Part shown: positions 13,401 through 25,700 of the stretch, one piece after another
How the letters are laid out: each line of letters begins with the position of its first letter
How positions within the stretch are numbered: position 1 is the first letter of the stretch
NCBI GenBank assembly: GCA_022885665.1
Contig: JAGQDJ010000049.1
Span: 502-64,501, forward strand
From: Triops longicaudatus
Lineage: Eukaryota > Arthropoda > Branchiopoda > Notostraca > Triopsidae
DNA: 64,000 nt
Reading direction: 5' to 3'
Notes under the pieces: model-generated
Told to the model about the DNA's origin: nothing
Seen by the model: only the letters and a program-made list of their open reading frames with translations
Database searches by the model: none
Translations under genes and position numbers: made by a program

Positions 13401-16387
13401 ACGTTACACAACCTAAAACCACAGTCGTGGTAAAACTTCTTCCCGGATCGTATCCCGACATATAAAAGAGACCAGTACAATAAAACAAAATAAATGATAA
13501 CAAAATATTTCAAAACGGGAGTTACTTTGCGAACCTAAATAAGGAAAGAAATCTTGCCACTAGTGCGGAACGTCGTTTTCGAGTTCATCATCTGTCAACC
13601 CGTGCTCTTTTCCACCGCCAGGTTTTTGATAAAAAAGGTGACACCCACTCGAAATGTTTGATCGCCGAAAGCAGATTAGTGGCAGTGCTAAGAAAAGGTT
13701 AACAGCGCACAAAATCAGAACCATGCAGGATTTTTTTTTTTTTTTTTTGGCTTCTACATTTTTTTACTTGGCCACTTCAAGATTTAGAAATGTTAACATA
13801 TTCGGGAGAGTCTTTGCCGTGTTAGTCCTTGGCTTTCCTCCTGCTTCTTTTGCTTCTTCCTCCACGTGGCCGCTTCACCAATTTGAATTGCTAATCTAGA
13901 TTTAAGCAATGGACGTGTGATGTTTCTCGCTACTCTTTCGAAATGCATTTAAAAAGGAAGGAAAAAAACGCGAAGTTGGCGTGCTCTTTTAGGGAAGCAC
14001 CAGCAAAAAGTGTGTATCACAAGAGCAGCTTACTTTTTTAGTTCAGTTTTAACATTAGTTATAAAAAGTGTTACCTCTAAAATGAAACAACACTTGTAAT
14101 GAAATGCATTTACTTTGAGCACACCGCTGTACATATAGCAGAAATCGTCCAATGAGTATTTTAAATGCTCGGTAAGCGCAACTTTTCACATTCCTTATGT
14201 TTCACGCAAGTTCCGAGACGACTTACAGTTGATGGAAGTGATAATCTTTCCAAAAACTTTCATCCGTGCAGTTTACGCAATATGACAAGGGAAGGTCAGT
14301 TACTTAAAAAAGGGACCCAAGAAAATTTCACGCCGAGCCAAAGCAAATATTGTCTTTCTCCTGTGAAGGTTGATATGCAAAACCAAAGGTTCGGCCTTCT
14401 TTAGGGATAGTAGCCAAACGTTTGAGGACCCCGCTTTACTAACCCTGATTTTGTTGCGTTATGGCTACCCGTTGTTGTGTGTGATATTTTAGACGCAGCA
14501 GCGAAAAAACATCTCGAATTCTTTTCGGTGTAATTCCCGTTTTCTAACAAGATATTTTGCACAAGCTTCGAAGTATTTTTTCCAACGTGAATATGAAGAA
14601 GCGTTAAAAGACTTGGTTGTTTTGCCGTACCGGTTTTCATTATTTCCGTACTAAAATCCCATTATTATGAGATATTTTAGCTTGTCAGCATTTAACTCTT
14701 TATCGGTCTCCTGTGGGCTTCTTTTATGTTCCTTTTTTAAATAAAAAAAAATGAAAGAATTGACTCCGAGGGGAAGTAATGGGAGGAACCGTTGCCAACA
14801 ATGAAGTTCTTTCCAGTGTCCTTGGGTTGAATTTGGATAAAGAAAAATAACTGTTAACTTATTGCTCGTTAGCAGGGACAAAAAATAGGAACGGACATGG
14901 CTTCTTTAATTTGATTTTTTATGCTTTTCTCTTCCTCCTTTTTTCAAGATTTAGTTGTTCACGCCTAAATAACTAACAGTGGTACGTCTGAGTGTACGTT
15001 TTGTAAAGCCTTTGGATAGTTGTGCTAGTGGGTACTTTTCAGCGCCTTGTTGGTGTTGCCAGGACAAATTTGGTTGGGATGACAAAATGATTTTTTTTTG
15101 TAAGGAAAAGAAAAGAAAGCTATTCAAGGGTTGGAAGACTAATGAGCTTGTCAGCTTTGAACAAGTGTTTATGTTTGGTTGACGAGCCTACTTTTACGTG
15201 TTTGGTTCGGTTCCGGATGAGAAGAAAGATAGTGGAAGTCTCTGCTGTGTTTCTTCCTTTTTTCCGTTCTCTGAAGTTATTTACCAACGGACTATTGTTA
15301 CACACTTTATATCGAGCGCGGCTACACATGAATAAACAAATAAAAAAGGTCATTTATGTTATTAATAAATAATAAAAACATATCTTACAAATATCGGCTA
15401 ATCTTCGGAACGTAACCTTTTGAAATAGATGTTTTGAAGTATGGAAGGACAGGTTACCACGTAGAATAATGTGATTTGTAGAAATAAGGGGGAAAAGACT
15501 ACGTTAAGCTGTGAACACTAGCAAACTCCATTCGTTTTTTTCCCGTCTGCAATATATTGTTCCAGTTCGCTTTATTATTAGTCTTAGTCTTCTATTTTTT
15601 AATATTAAGTAAAATTTCGGTCCTCTTTCGAAGGATTCTGTAGACCTGGAAACACCAAATATTAAGTACTCACAATTCAGTTCAGAAGGTTGTATATTTA
15701 ACACCTCTATTAACCGTCACTCGTGGCCACAAATTCGGGGAGTTTTAGGGCCTCAAATAAAACGGCAGCGATAAATTTTTATGACCGCCTTTAAAGTATA
15801 CTACTCTCCTTAAAAACGTCACTTCTCTTAGCTCAGAAGGAAAGGGAAAAAGGTAGAAAAAGAGAGTTTTGAACTTCTGCAAAAGGGTTAAAAGACGAGA
15901 CACTTTGGCTGATACAGTCTCACTCTCCGTGTCAATGGGATCTGAGTGTTATATTCCTCTCCTGTCGTGGCGAATGCACGGATAAGTTATTTCGGAAGTT
16001 GGTAGAATTGTGAACTTTCTTGTGGGATTTCTGGAGAAGGAAACGTTGGTTCTGTATGGTGCTCAACCTTGACCAATTTTTTTTTTTACAATTGTCTATA
16101 ATTCAAAAGACTAACCTTCTTGGTTAACAATTACTTTATCTTTGCGCAAATTTAACCATTTAGCGTCATTATGTTATTATTATTCAATTTCCAGAATTTA
16201 AAATTGTCTTTCATTCCATTTCGATATTTCCCTTCTTTTTATGTAACTAAAAACGAAGGTAACTAGACCGATAATTTTAGAAGTTATTTACGTACGCAAG
16301 TATGATTTTAATGCATGCTGCATCGCGTACTTGAAATAAAGATGCTTACAAGTTTTTCTAACTTTTTTTAAAATTTATGGTTGATAG

Positions 16388-16752
16388 GGTCAGAGAGGGG
16401 TCGTAAATTGTTACAAGTCTTTCCTCGGAGGCTGTCGAGTCGTAATACTGGTCATGGTCGCCATTACCGTCGACGAAGAGAAGCGCTGTGGGATCCTCAT
16501 CCGAGGTACTTGCTGACGTGGACCGAACTTGGTGACGGAGCCAAACAGCCTCCACAGGAGCGGCGACTTTTGCTGGAACTCGAATGGGACGAAACATTCG
16601 TTGTTCCTCAGATACAAATGATCCACGTGGACGAAAGTAATAAGAGAAGTTGGGTTGCTGAACCAAACAACCATTTGGTCAATTGCTTTTACACCGGACA
16701 CATAAACGGCGATCCTCATTCCGCTGTCGCTCTCAGCGTTTGCCATGGATTA
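16388..16752 (+). CDS. ADAMTS9: ADAMTS exon A: N-terminal propeptide
   Basis: Carries the propeptide signature NCFYTGHINGDPHSAVALSV and a short basic stretch (RRRRE). The end is firm: CHGL followed by donor GTAAGT at 16753, phase 0. The start is less firm. Acceptor AG at 16386-16387 follows a plausible branch site (TTCTAAC) and T-rich tract; a second AG at 16392-16393 keeps the same frame. No in-frame ATG lies at the 5' edge, so this is not the first exon. Confidence 0.85.
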
Positions 16753-19700
16753 GTAAGTTGAACATTTTCTAATTGCTTTATACATTTTACTTGACAATTA
16801 GTCCTTCTTGCCTCCCAGTGGTTCAAGAGCACAAGAAATTGAAACGTATCTGAAAATCACGTGTTAGGCATGAGTTAGCATTTCTGGAAGAAAATTTTAA
16901 TTAGCTACTGGATTATGATGACTTTGTTGATTTCTGCTTTCAAGTTCTGATTGTTTACTTGGTACATTTTGTCGTAGTTCAATAAGCTTTCAAGCTGAAA
17001 AGGATGTGTGAATGGTAGGCCTATTTAGAGAGATACTACCAAATCAGCGCGATGCTTAAAGGGCAATGGACACCAAAAACACCTATTGAGATTTTAATGG
17101 ATTCTTATTGTGCATATTATTAGAAAGAACGTAGAATTTTGTTTCAACTTTTTCTGACGAGCCGTTCTTGAGTTATTGCCTTGCGAATTTTTCGCCGCGA
17201 ACGTGACGTCACGATGGGAATAAAACACGACACATCAAGACATCACGTGGACCCGCTGAATCAATAAAAACCGCGATTTTCTTGCCCGGACGTGCCATTC
17301 CATCCCCTCGTTACGTCTCAGCATCACGTGACCGCGCTGGATATTTTCTTGTTTCCTGAATATCTTCGTTATTCTTTCGCGTATGATAAAAAGTAACATT
17401 TCTGCAAACTAGATTTTTCGCTCTTTTTTATAAGACAAAGTTTTTTTGGTGCCCATTGCCCCTTAAAAACTATATTTAAAAGTGAAGAAACACTACAGAT
17501 GTACTCAAATGCTTAGTATTTTTTTTTACACTGTTAACGTGATAGCGAATTTCTCGTTGGGGAAAGTAATTCGATTAAAACAACTGAAAACTTCAGCTGT
17601 GTTGACCACGTGGTTAGCATACCGGACAAGTGACTTATGCGACACCTATGGTCGGTGTTACGAATAAATGACTACATGGCTGTCCTGCCTTGCTCGCGTT
17701 TGCTAAGAGTGCTTTTGATCATGACCTAGAATTTTATTATTTTTTTATTAAAAAGAAAAACACAAAGAAGAAATAGATATCCGCAGGCTTTAGCTTCCTA
17801 TAATTTAGAGGATTCCCGTAGCTAACGATGACGTGTTTGATCTTTCGAGGCGAGCAAACATTTAACCAGTTGAGCATCTAAACTGTTTGCACAAACCCGA
17901 GGAACGTTTTTTGATTCAAGTGCGACTTGTCTGCTCAAGCAAAGGCCTCCTCACGAAACATGGGAAAATTAAATAGTTATTCAATTAATTGCTGATAACA
18001 AACTTCTTTACGGAACCCCTAACTGAATTCTTAATGTAGTTGTATCAGGCCTGTATCTAGGATTTGGTTCAGTAGGGGGGGATCGGTTGGAGTTTTATCA
18101 TGTACAGTTAACTTATACTTTAACTTTTTTACATTTTGACTTATAAATTCTATTTAATTTTATGTTGATTGAATGAATTTATTTCTACATATATTTTTTA
18201 TATTTTAATTCATACTTTTTCTTTTACATTTTGCGTTCCCCTATCATCCCCATTGTAAAGAAAACTTTCGGTGAGGAGAGGTGTCGAACCCTCCCACATA
18301 CGGGCTTGGATATTATTAGCTCCGTTTGAACTAAGCAGCTAATTGTTTTACAACCTTAGAGCCTAACTGTAAAATACATTCAAACTTGAATAACAAGCAC
18401 ATGCCAAGGTGTTAATGTAAAGAATTGCTCAAATCAGTTAATGCATGACTTTATTTATCCAGGGATTTGCAGTATGGTATATAGATTAGCTTCAAAAGTT
18501 TTGAACTCTCAATAACTGGAAATTCTATTTTTATTATATAACGAGTCTCACGACGTTCAGTCTGGCAAGTTTTACCATAGCAGCCTTCTTAATCATGTAA
18601 AAATTCGTATGCAAAGTTACCCTTGAGTGGCTCCACCCTTTTCTATATTTTTTAAGTTTTTTGTTTGTTTCTTTGTGACACTTTTTGCAAAAGCTCAAAG
18701 GACTTGAGCCAAGTCAAAGTAAGTTATGAGCTAAGGGTTAGGTGTGTAAGTTTAGATGGCTTGGTGATCTATGCAAGGGCGTTTGCTGTGTCCAGCCTTA
18801 AGAGTACTTGTGTTGGGACTGCAAGATGAGATGAGAAAACGAAAGGCAAAGGATGAGAACATTTTGGGTAGCCGTGAAGCTTGGGAGTAGCGAAATGGTT
18901 GTTTTCTTGTTCACATTATGCATTCGCCGTCATCTAGTAAACCACACCTTCTCTTCGTGCAATTAGGTACACCTGACTTACCCAGCTGTAACGCAAGTGT
19001 GATAATGTGACTCGGATTGGAATGTTTACGTTAGAAAACAGACTCCACCCTAGGTTAAGGAGGATACAAAGTTGTTGAGGAGGAATGGGGGCTTACCTGG
19101 CGTTAAGAGAAAGTTTGACTCAGGTTAACATATTACACGGTGTTTTACATGTGCGATGACTAGTTTAATAAGAAATTGGGTGTTGATTACACGCTCACTG
19201 ATTATCCCTTCCTGATTGAAGAGGTTGAAGACGTTTAAATTGCATAGTCGGTACCTTCGGTCGACCGCGGATGGAAAATAGAACTCAGCTTTCGTTTCTT
19301 AACGATTGGGTTGTTATTTAAGACTTTTATTAAGAAATCATAAACTATTTCCGATTGAATAATATAACGTGTAGGTTTCTCACATTACACTTACACAGTA
19401 AGTGTTTCTGTTGGTGGTTTCGACATACTTTTGTCACGGTGTATTAAATTTCTTTTTTTTATTTTTTTCATGGTTAAGCTCTCGAAGTACATTCTTACGA
19501 AAGCAAATTATTTATTTACTATTCTGTACTACCCAAGGCAAGGTTTTAGCTGCAGCACGTATGTTCATTATAAGAAATATTGTGTAAAAAAGTTTGGTAC
19601 TTTGTAGAATCAAAAATGGCCAAGGAATAGTGTGTTTTTCTGCACATTTGTTTATTATGCATAAATTATTTTTCAGACTAGCCGCAGACAGCGGTGTCTG

Positions 19701-22700
19701 CCAGGAGATACGGAGTGTGCCGTACGACACAGCATGGACATACTCAACATATACTCGACATATGCCCACTGATTAGTGTTCGACAAGCATTCTGCTTAGA
19801 CAATGAAAGCGCATTTTTATTTAAATTTGTTGAACTTTTATAAATATATTCAGTAAAACCCGTGTCAACCACTGGCCACAGCGAACTGACGGTTACTGAA
19901 GGAGGTGCCTTGAATGAATTGTATTTCACAGCCATTAATGGCTGCTTCTAATTTACAATGAAGATTTTCCATCCTTATGGATATATCTTATCCAAGGTCT
20001 TATGCGATGCCATAATAATTCTTTTGTGCATAACTGTCGAAAATCTTTTTTTAAATATTTTATTCAGGTTCGGTTTTAATTCTGTCAATTCATGAGTTCG
20101 CAGGAACCATTTGGGGAATGTTGGGTCCAAAGATATGTTGTAAGGTGTCTGCGTTAATGAAGTGTTTGGGAGAATTGCCAGGAACTTTCGTGCCTAATTG
20201 TATGGATTAGGAAGTAGGGCAAGTAATATAGAAGAAGCATGATTTTTGTTGCAACGCCTGCATCGTTTTTGTGATAAAATCTGGCAAACTTGCCAAAGGA
20301 GTCCTGAGATCGAAATTTGTTTTGCTTTCAAACTTGAAAAAAGGTCAGTAAACTTGACCGAGTTCGCATATTTTTTGAGAATAGTTTCTTTCTTGAAGGT
20401 GGTAGAACTGAAATTTGTTAAGAAAACGTGGTTTTTAAACGCGCAAAAAGAGGTGTTGCTTTCATTGCTCATGGCACTTTCCCCCCACTTTCAGAAGAGA
20501 ACATAGCCGAAGCGGAGGAGCCATGCAAATCAGGAGCCATGTGCCACATGGCATGTTTACTAAAGGGCATATTTACTTATACAAAACAGGGCCAAGGGCG
20601 ACTTCGTGAGTTTGCCCTTGAACCCCTTTTTCGCCGTTTTCTTTTCTTGTTACGCCAGGCGAAGCTACACCAACAGGCAGCTAACCGCAACTGTATCATC
20701 TCAAAGCCGATAAACTCCTTTTTTTATTTTTTTTTTTATTTTTATTTATAATTTTTTTATTTTTATTTTTTTATTATTATTTTTTTTTTTGCTTTAAGGG
20801 GATTCCTCATTCTTCTTGATTAAGGAGATTTGTCCAATCTAGAAAAAAACGCTAGTGAAGACCCTATCTTAGTGTTCAAGTTCCATAGTATCCTTAAAAA
20901 GCTCAAATTTACCAGAATTTGTGCACCAAAAAGTGGTGTGGATAATTGTTGCCGTATCACTTCGCGTAATTACACGAAAGTGGCGCGAAAAAGAAGGAAG
21001 TGCTGGCAGTAAAGAAGAAAGCAAGTGCTGAGACAGGGCACATCACGTGGTGACGTCACGTGCAAGGTCTTCACATACTAGTGCCACATTTTTTGCCATT
21101 CTTAAGCACAATGGGTTTTTTGAGCACACTCGTTTAATGTGCGAAGTTTAGATTGCTACGATTAGACGCATTCCAACAGTCTCCTTGTCACACTGTATTG
21201 GTAGCCCTCCAATTAAACAAACGTTAATTACATGACCAATTTTTGTAGTGTTCGCGTGATTGAAGTTATGATCTGGACATTAATGATGTTAATTGCAAAT
21301 ATTTAGAAATAATCAAAGGACGCTGTACGTGAATGAATCTTGCCATTTAAACGCAAACATTAATTTTAAGAAACATAAATTATAAGGATCATTAAACCAA
21401 ATTGTCAGTAGAGAAAGCGTTCGACATAGAGAACCACGGGGAAATTTGTCCATGTAAGATTCAAGAAAATAAATTTTGAAGTTCATTAGAAGTACGCGAA
21501 TGAGAAACGCCTATGCAGGCTGGGAAGCTGTAAATTCAGCTACGATTGTAATTTTCCTATTGTCAATGCTGTGTTATTGCTGTAAGAGGACTTAGTGGGC
21601 GTTTTCACCATCCAGAAAAGTGGTTTCGTAATATTATTAGTCCCTTATACATGCAACGCATTTTCTTTACTTCTCACGAACAAGGGAGAATTCCTTTGAC
21701 TGCTTATCATTTCAGCCTGCACTTCAAACTTGCCCAACATTATAAGCTTTTTAGGTTGTACAAGGGTAGGTTCAAGAGCAGGCTGCTCGGCTTAATAACG
21801 TTTGAAAAAAAACCCTTCAAGTTAGGAGAAAAAAATATCTGAAGTATGAGCCGATGTTTCTTTGAAGAGAGCGTTAGTAGACTTGGACAAATTAGTTATG
21901 ATGATTCGTCATTATTTCTCTATTTTTCTCTCTTTTGACGTTGGTTGTAAGGGATTTAACAACTTGGGATTTAAAGTCATGGGTATTAAGGTTAAAAAGT
22001 GAACTCCACGTCGGAGATGAATCTGTTTGAATACGAAAGTAATTTTTCTTTTACATAATCTTTTCTCGTAGACAGGCCACATCAGAACATCCTGGGGCAG
22101 TTATTTCATTGAACCATCCAACACCTCATGGACTCTCGAAGACATTCAAGACGACCCTTTACCCCATGTTCTCTATTCCATCAGCAATGAATTTCCAGCA
22201 AGGGATTACCACGGCCGCGAGCCCACGATACTTGACACGCCACCCATTCTCAATCCATCATCGCAACCAGGTAAGCGAAGCAACACGTACAGTACGGCGA
22301 AGCAACACGTACAGTACGGCGAAAAGAAGGAAGAAGAAGATGAAGGCAAACTGTGTACGAAGACTGGAAATGAATATTTGCAATGCAAATCGAGTGAATT
22401 GTCAGATTTGAGGACCGACAAATGACAACAGTCCAGAATTTTCATTTTTTAACCAGTCTTGACACTATTGACAAGGTTCCTGTATGAGTGGGAAGGATAA
22501 CTCCTTAGCTTGACGTTAAGAGTAAAAGGAAAATGAAGAAGATGCTGAGAAAGATGAAGAATGCATTATGCATAGCACGTCAATTGGAAGAGTCTTGACT
22601 ATTTGAAAAAAATGTTAAAGGCGGGTTCGTAGGGGATCGTGTATAAACGGCTTTCGGGCGTCTGTAGAATCGTTAAGCTTTAGTAGCAAAAGTTTTATAA

Positions 22701-25700
22701 AGGAACAGAATTTCATTGAAAGTTTTTGGATTCATTCATTAAGCCCAGCCCAAGTTTTTTCTGTTCAATCTGTATCATAGCTTTAATATGTTGCTCAGCC
22801 CATATTGTCTTGATTCCTGTCTGCTTTCCTTGTTTCGTTTTAATTCATTTCGTCTTTACAGGAAACTTCCTGTAGGAAAGAAATGGGTGGTATTCTTTAC
22901 AAGATCTTATTAGATCAGAACTTATAACGTAGAGGGAAAAAGATGGGACTAAGCATATTGCACAAATAAAAAACAGAATGCCGAGAAACTCATTTGCATA
23001 TTGAAAAAGAAGGGTGCAGCAGCATACCCTACGAGAAAGCTAAAGCGCTTTGAGCTTGACACAACCAACTTCTTGACGTTTTTTTTAAAAAAAAACAATA
23101 AGAATTCTCGAGTTTTTTTTTCGAGAATTCTTTTAGACTAGTGTTCTGTTAATGGGTAGAATTTGGCTCTAAAATTTACTTCAAAGAATTATAAGAAAGT
23201 ATTTACGAAAGAAACCTTACTTAACCGATTGATTTTTCAGGAAGTACGCTTATTTTTAGGAAAAAAAATTAAGGAATGTTCTTAAAAGCCTACGTAAGTA
23301 ACCTGGGTAGACAGGTATACTATAGGCCTATATTACGTAACTTTTGAATAGAATTCACATGAAATGATACTGATGTATTGTGTGTCTATTTCAATTGGTT
23401 CGTTCTTCGTGAATTGGTACATTTAAGCGTGATTTTGTTTCTTTGTTAACACATGTTTATTTGTATATTTTTGTAGTTCTATATTTTGTTGAGGCTAAGA
23501 TACTTTGAAGACGTAGAAGGATAGACTGTTAAGCTGGAGTATTTTTTGCTTGATTTATGGATTGGAATCTTACTTTTTTGGGAGGGGGGAGGCTTGAAAG
23601 ATGTCTGGAAAGTACGTGAGCATAAGAAAGCAGGTAAACTATAAAGTGCTAGGTGAAATGCAGAAAAGTTCATCAGAAGAAAAGGAGTGTAAGCAAAAAG
23701 GTAGACCAGTAATTTACATGCAAATTTTGGAAATGTTACGTAAAAAACATAATTGGAATTCTTCACTAGAAAAAAATAAGTAAAGACACACTGCTGTTGT
23801 TTACGCGATTTCCATATTTTCAACAAAATTTAAATTAGTAATACATTTAAATCTTTGAAAGGGTAGTAGTTCAATATTTCCTGTAATCATTATGATTTGG
23901 TCTTACCTAAAGATATTTGAACAAAGAACCCGAAATGTGCACAGATTCCATCCTTGAATGTTTGGGACATGAAATTTATTATTATTATTTTTTTTTATTT
24001 TTTTTCACTTTTGCCCATCTAGTTTTCTTTACAAAGTTGTCAATGTCTTTCGAGTGCAGCATCAGCAATTTACTCCATTCGAAGCGTGTCACATTTTTAC
24101 CACTAGATTCGTTAGACAGTACTTGTGTTTCTTTTAAAGGAAAGGTGAGAAGTAGCCATAAAGGTGAGCGGAATGCGAAGCAGTGCGAAGAGAGAAAGAA
24201 GACGACTTCTCTTTTTTTTATTGTTTTGTGTTCCGAAAGGGGAAGGAACTGACTGCGTGTCTCACGCCACGCACATGCTCAACCAACGTGTCTTGCTTTA
24301 TTTGCACTCTCCTCTCTGAATTTGCATACCTTTTTTCTATTACTTTGTAAAGAGTTCTGCAAATATAAAATACGTGCCCGAAAATACCGCAACGCACACA
24401 CCTGTACATTACACTACGACGAGATTCATATGCAAGTCAAGCCAGCTGTATGTCTTGTTTTGTTTTGAGCTGAAAGGACGTTGAAGGCTACCTAGACCAT
24501 CTTTTCGGTGTTCGGACGTTTTCACAAACCCCAAGTTTGTGAAAATCAGGTGTCTTGATTTTATAGGTCATAAAATCTCCTTTGGCGTCAAAAAAAGCCT
24601 AAAGTGATGGCAAGTTTTTTTTTTTTTTTTTTTTTTTTTAATTACAACAAAGCACGTTAACATTCCTAAAATGACGTAATGTGTCATTGACCAGCTCTTT
24701 TTTACTACATTCGCACAGGCTGTTCTGCTCACCTAAACTAACGTTTGAGATTTATCTATTACGTTGGAATCTTAGTACGTTTCCTGAAGGTCTCGGATAA
24801 AGTGGGACTGAGGCTCACATGAGAGCACGTGCGTAACTCCAATATTAGATGCGCCCTCGTGTTCTCAAAGTTGGCAAAAAACGAACTGAATAAGTGCAGC
24901 TTATAATGGCCCATGCTGTCAGCTCTTGAAAACATTTCATTGATAAACCGAAAGGTGTTTCTCCAAGTCTGCGAAAAGGGAAAGTGTCAGGGAGCAATCA
25001 AAACTTTTTCGGGGTTGTTTCTTTCACCACCGGTTGTTTAGACATGTTCAAGCTGCACAGACAATTAATTTTTTATTATATAATAATTGCGACCTTGGCG
25101 CCACCATGCAGGGATCACAGAGCAAACTGACAGCGTAACGAACATAGCAGTGAACACCCTGTTGCGCTGGCAACACAATTGGACATTTCGGGCGCCATTC
25201 TAGCGCCTCCTGTAAACCAAACAAAGATATCCATTGAAATGTAGAATAGTGTACGGTTTTTAATCCCAACGGCATCGTGTTACCTCCGTAAACTTTAGAC
25301 AAAGGCTATTAAAAGGGAGCGATATAACCAAAATCAAACAGGGTGATTTTCAAAGTAAATGATGGCAGGACAATCGGTAAATCCTGTTAAGTATAACTTC
25401 TTTGGGAGCTGCTGCGTCCAGGCAGTTCAGCAGCAACAATTGTGTCGCTATAATTACCACTGCAATGCATATCAGATCCGTTTGTTTTGGTTTTAGGCGA
25501 CTCAAGCTTAAAAACCTAGTCTAAATTGCCATGGAGCGCCGACAACACAAGTGCGCAAGTTGTCACACGTGTAGCAAAAGAAGTGCAAAAGTCGTTTATT
25601 AGTGGATCTGTGTTACAGAATCTTTCATATGCTGCTATCCCTGCAGTTAAATGTTTAAAAAAGTCTTATTCGCAAATACGGTCCTGTTAATATTTGCACG

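Larger units (their letters stand above)
1..16387. other. Non-coding DNA upstream of the ADAMTS gene
   Basis: AT-rich sequence with no reading frame that looks like a known protein. The longest open frames, about 90-110 codons near 8.5-10.7 kb, overlap on both strands and have no recognisable motif. Visible structure is a 39-base poly-T run (3286-3324), a small hairpin (4399-4421) and homopolymer-rich patches. The signal-peptide exon and promoter of the ADAMTS gene should lie here or before the window, but I could not pick them out. An unseen short exon or a non-coding RNA cannot be excluded. Confidence 0.6.
16753..22071 (+). other. ADAMTS intron (5.3 kb)
   Basis: Phase 0 intron with donor GTAAGT and acceptor CTCGTAG. 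It holds a TTAA-flanked inverted-repeat element (17060-17462), a degenerate hAT-like element (18046-18308), a low-complexity T/A stretch near 20715-20790 and a perfect 8-bp palindrome at 20536-20552. I see no coding exon in it. Confidence 0.8.

Noticed and set aside
18280..18310. T-loop-like GGTTCGA on the minus strand, as in a tRNA or tRNA-derived SINE
   Set aside because: The stem does not pair over five bases with a seven-base loop, and no D-arm, anticodon arm or acceptor stem fits around it.
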